A stretch of DNA of 64,000 nt from Tsuneonella flava (lineage in GTDB: Bacteria; Pseudomonadota; Alphaproteobacteria; Sphingomonadales; Sphingomonadaceae), in NCBI RefSeq assembly GCF_002870965.1, contig NZ_PHSO01000006.1, positions 186,001 through 250,000 of the forward strand, in the 5' to 3' direction. The first letter of the stretch is position 1; every line of letters starts with the position of its first letter. Under the pieces are notes generated by a model, which did not search any database, was not told the origin of the DNA, and saw only the letters and a program-made list of their open reading frames with translations. The position numbers were made by a program, and so were the translations under genes. Shown here piece after piece: positions 62,523 through 64,000 of this stretch.

Positions 62523-63632
62523 ATGGCAGACAGCACCAATCTCAGCCCCACACCGAAGCCCTGGATAGAGGGCATTCACGCCTATATTCCCGGCAAGTCA
62601 GCCAATGCGGACGGGAAGCCGCTTATCAAGCTGTCCGCAAACGAAAATCCGCTGGGAACCAGCCCGGCGGTCCATGCCGCAATGGGCACTGCCGTCCATC
62701 CCAACCGATATCCCGATCCCGACTCGCGCGCACTTCGAAAAGAACTGGGAGCAAAGCACGACATCGATCCCGGCCACATCGTTTGCGGCACCGGATCGGG
62801 CGAATTGCTCAACTGCGCTGTTCAGGCTTTCGCGGGTCAGGGAGATGAAGTTCTGTTCTCCCGCTACTCGTTCTCACTCTATCCGTTGCTAGCTCAGAAA
62901 GTCGGTGCCACGCCTGTAATGGCGGAGGATGCGGACTATGCCGCGTCGGTCGATAATCTGCTGGCCGCTGTTACCGAGCGGACCAAAGTGGTGATCGTCG
63001 ACAACCCCAACAATCCCATCGGATGCTGGTTGCCGGCGGACGAAATTGCCCGTCTGCATTCTGGTTTGCCGCAAGACGTTTTATTGATCGTTGATCAGGC
63101 CTACGCCGAATTTCTGGCAGAGGGCGTGGACGATGGCGCATTCGAACTGGCCGCTCAGCACAGAAATGTACTGGTCCTGCGGACCTTCTCCAAAGCCTAT
63201 GGCATTGCAGGCGAACGCGTTGGCTGGGCGACTGGTGCCCCACCTCTGATCGATATGATCAACCGCGTGCGCGGTGCGTTCAACGTCAGCAATCACGGGC
63301 AGGTTGCCGCGCTCGCGGCATTGGGCGACGACACGTGGATCGCCCGCTGCCGTAAGGAAAACGCAGCCGAACGCGCGCGTTTCGTGGAAGCGATGGAAGC
63401 GATGGGCAATCACGGCATTCGCCCGCTGCCGAGCGAGGCGAACTTCGTGCTGGTCCTATTCGAAGGCGTGTTGACCGCCGAAGCCGCACTGGCGGCCATC
63501 GCCGAAGCGGGCTATGCCGTGCGCCACTTGCCCGGTCAAGGTTTGCCTCATGCCTTGCGGATTACCATCGGTCAGCGCGAAGATATGGATGCAGTGGCAA
63601 CCGCAATCCGGCAAGCGGCGGAGGCAGCGTGA
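62523..63632 (+). CDS. hisC: Histidinol-phosphate aminotransferase
   Basis: This 369-residue PLP enzyme has IKLSANENPLGTSPAV, GTGSGELL, VDNPNNPIGCWL, DQAYAEF and the Schiff-base lysine in LRTFSKAYGIAGERVGW. It transaminates imidazole acetol phosphate and, in many alphaproteobacteria, aromatic precursors too; the prephenate dehydrogenase gene next door supports a dual role. An ATG at 62508 is an alternative start. The stop overlaps the next ATG (TGATG). Confidence 0.93.
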   Translation: MADSTNLSPTPKPWIEGIHAYIPGKSANADGKPLIKLSANENPLGTSPAVHAAMGTAVHPNRYPDPDSRALRKELGAKHDIDPGHIVCGTGSGELLNCAVQAFAGQGDEVLFSRYSFSLYPLLAQKVGATPVMAEDADYAASVDNLLAAVTERTKVVIVDNPNNPIGCWLPADEIARLHSGLPQDVLLIVDQAYAEFLAEGVDDGAFELAAQHRNVLVLRTFSKAYGIAGERVGWATGAPPLIDMINRVRGAFNVSNHGQVAALAALGDDTWIARCRKENAAERARFVEAMEAMGNHGIRPLPSEANFVLVLFEGVLTAEAALAAIAEAGYAVRHLPGQGLPHALRITIGQREDMDAVATAIRQAAEAA

Positions 63633-64000
63633 TGACCATAGAACGCGTTGCAATCATTGGTCTGGGGCTGCTTGGCGGCTCTGTCGGGCTCGCGATCGCG
63701 GAATACCTGCCGCAAGTCGCGACCACCGGCTACGACGCATCGCCTGCAACGCGCCAGCGCGCAGCCGAACGCGGTCTGGTTGGCACAGTGCACGATAATG
63801 CCGCCGATGCGGTTGCCGATGCAGATCTGGTGATTTTCTGCGTCCCCGTCGGCGCGATTGCCGATGTTGCGCGCGAGATGGCAGCGGCCATTCCGGCTAA
63901 GGCAATCATCAGCGATGTCGGGTCATCAAAAGCCGCCGTTTCGCAAGCCTTGGCGGACGCTTTGCCCGACAATTTCATTGTGCCCGCTCACCCGGTTGCA
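63632..64000 (+). CDS. Prephenate/cyclohexadienyl dehydrogenase, 3' partial
   Basis: The first 123 residues are present before the window ends. MTIERVAIIGLGLLGGSVGLAIAE is a dinucleotide-binding Rossmann start, followed by VIFCVPVGAIADVAREM, ISDVGSSKAAV and PAHPVA, typical of TyrA/TyrC dehydrogenases. The enzyme converts prephenate or arogenate toward tyrosine. It is translationally coupled to hisC. Confidence 0.92.
   Translation, partial: MTIERVAIIGLGLLGGSVGLAIAEYLPQVATTGYDASPATRQRAAERGLVGTVHDNAADAVADADLVIFCVPVGAIADVAREMAAAIPAKAIISDVGSSKAAVSQALADALPDNFIVPAHPVA

Overview
The window looks like a chromosomal segment of an alphaproteobacterium of the order Sphingomonadales (Sphingomonas, Novosphingobium or Erythrobacter type). 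The clues are a GcrA-family cell-cycle regulator, a metX-metW pair, DUF1244/DUF2312/DUF6491 genes, a TonB-dependent receptor with an E-I-V-V-T box, a sphingomonad-style psp locus and the codon-rich GC background. No species is claimed.

Positions 1 to about 20080 are accessory. They hold a PrpB-like lyase, an ohr-ohrR peroxide pair, two family III CoA-transferases, a CitE-like lyase, an acyl-CoA dehydrogenase, a TonB receptor, an alpha/beta hydrolase, a LysR regulator, a three-gene E1alpha/E1beta/E2 2-oxoacid dehydrogenase set and an MFS carrier. Several relics are mixed in: a QueH start, a MaoC-like hydratase and a P4-type integrase. The integrase relic lies next to the 3' end of a tRNA-Ser(CGA) gene, so I read the left third as a decaying integrative island whose other end lies outside the window. 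The metabolic genes suggest uptake of an unknown carboxylic substrate, CoA activation, oxidation/hydration and C-C cleavage. A repeated element of about 100 bp lies upstream of the CitE-like gene and E1alpha, with a weaker copy before the receptor, and may tie them into one regulon.

Positions 20082 to 64000 look like core genome. From 20 to 36 kb come hspQ, an ABC permease, gcrA, a DUF1993 gene, a spermidine-synthase-like gene, and the translation/RNA locus rimP-nusA-ylxR-infB-rbfA ... truB-rpsO-pnp, which is split by tdk, an acetyltransferase, an M50 protease and a DUF6491 gene. From 36 to 41 kb is the phage-shock locus: pspF, a sigma-54 promoter, a small exported ORF, pspABC, then a run of five small membrane/coiled-coil proteins whose C-terminal helices resemble one another and that of PspC.

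From 41 to 54 kb come sufE, ybaN, a dienelactone-hydrolase-like lipoprotein, a yybP-ykoY manganese riboswitch with its GDT1-family exporter, a TonB-like protein, nitronate monooxygenase, an SLC13 permease, lysC, ubiG, an operon with pnuC and a NadR-type kinase, and yebC-(broken DUF3147)-ruvC. From 54 to 64 kb come a CPBP protease, ybjQ, DUF2312, DUF1244, pyk, an apparently acquired OGG-fold-like gene, a patch of dispersed inverted repeats, gltX, metW-metX, hisC and the start of a prephenate dehydrogenase gene cut by the window edge.

All calls are from reading the sequence; no database search was possible.
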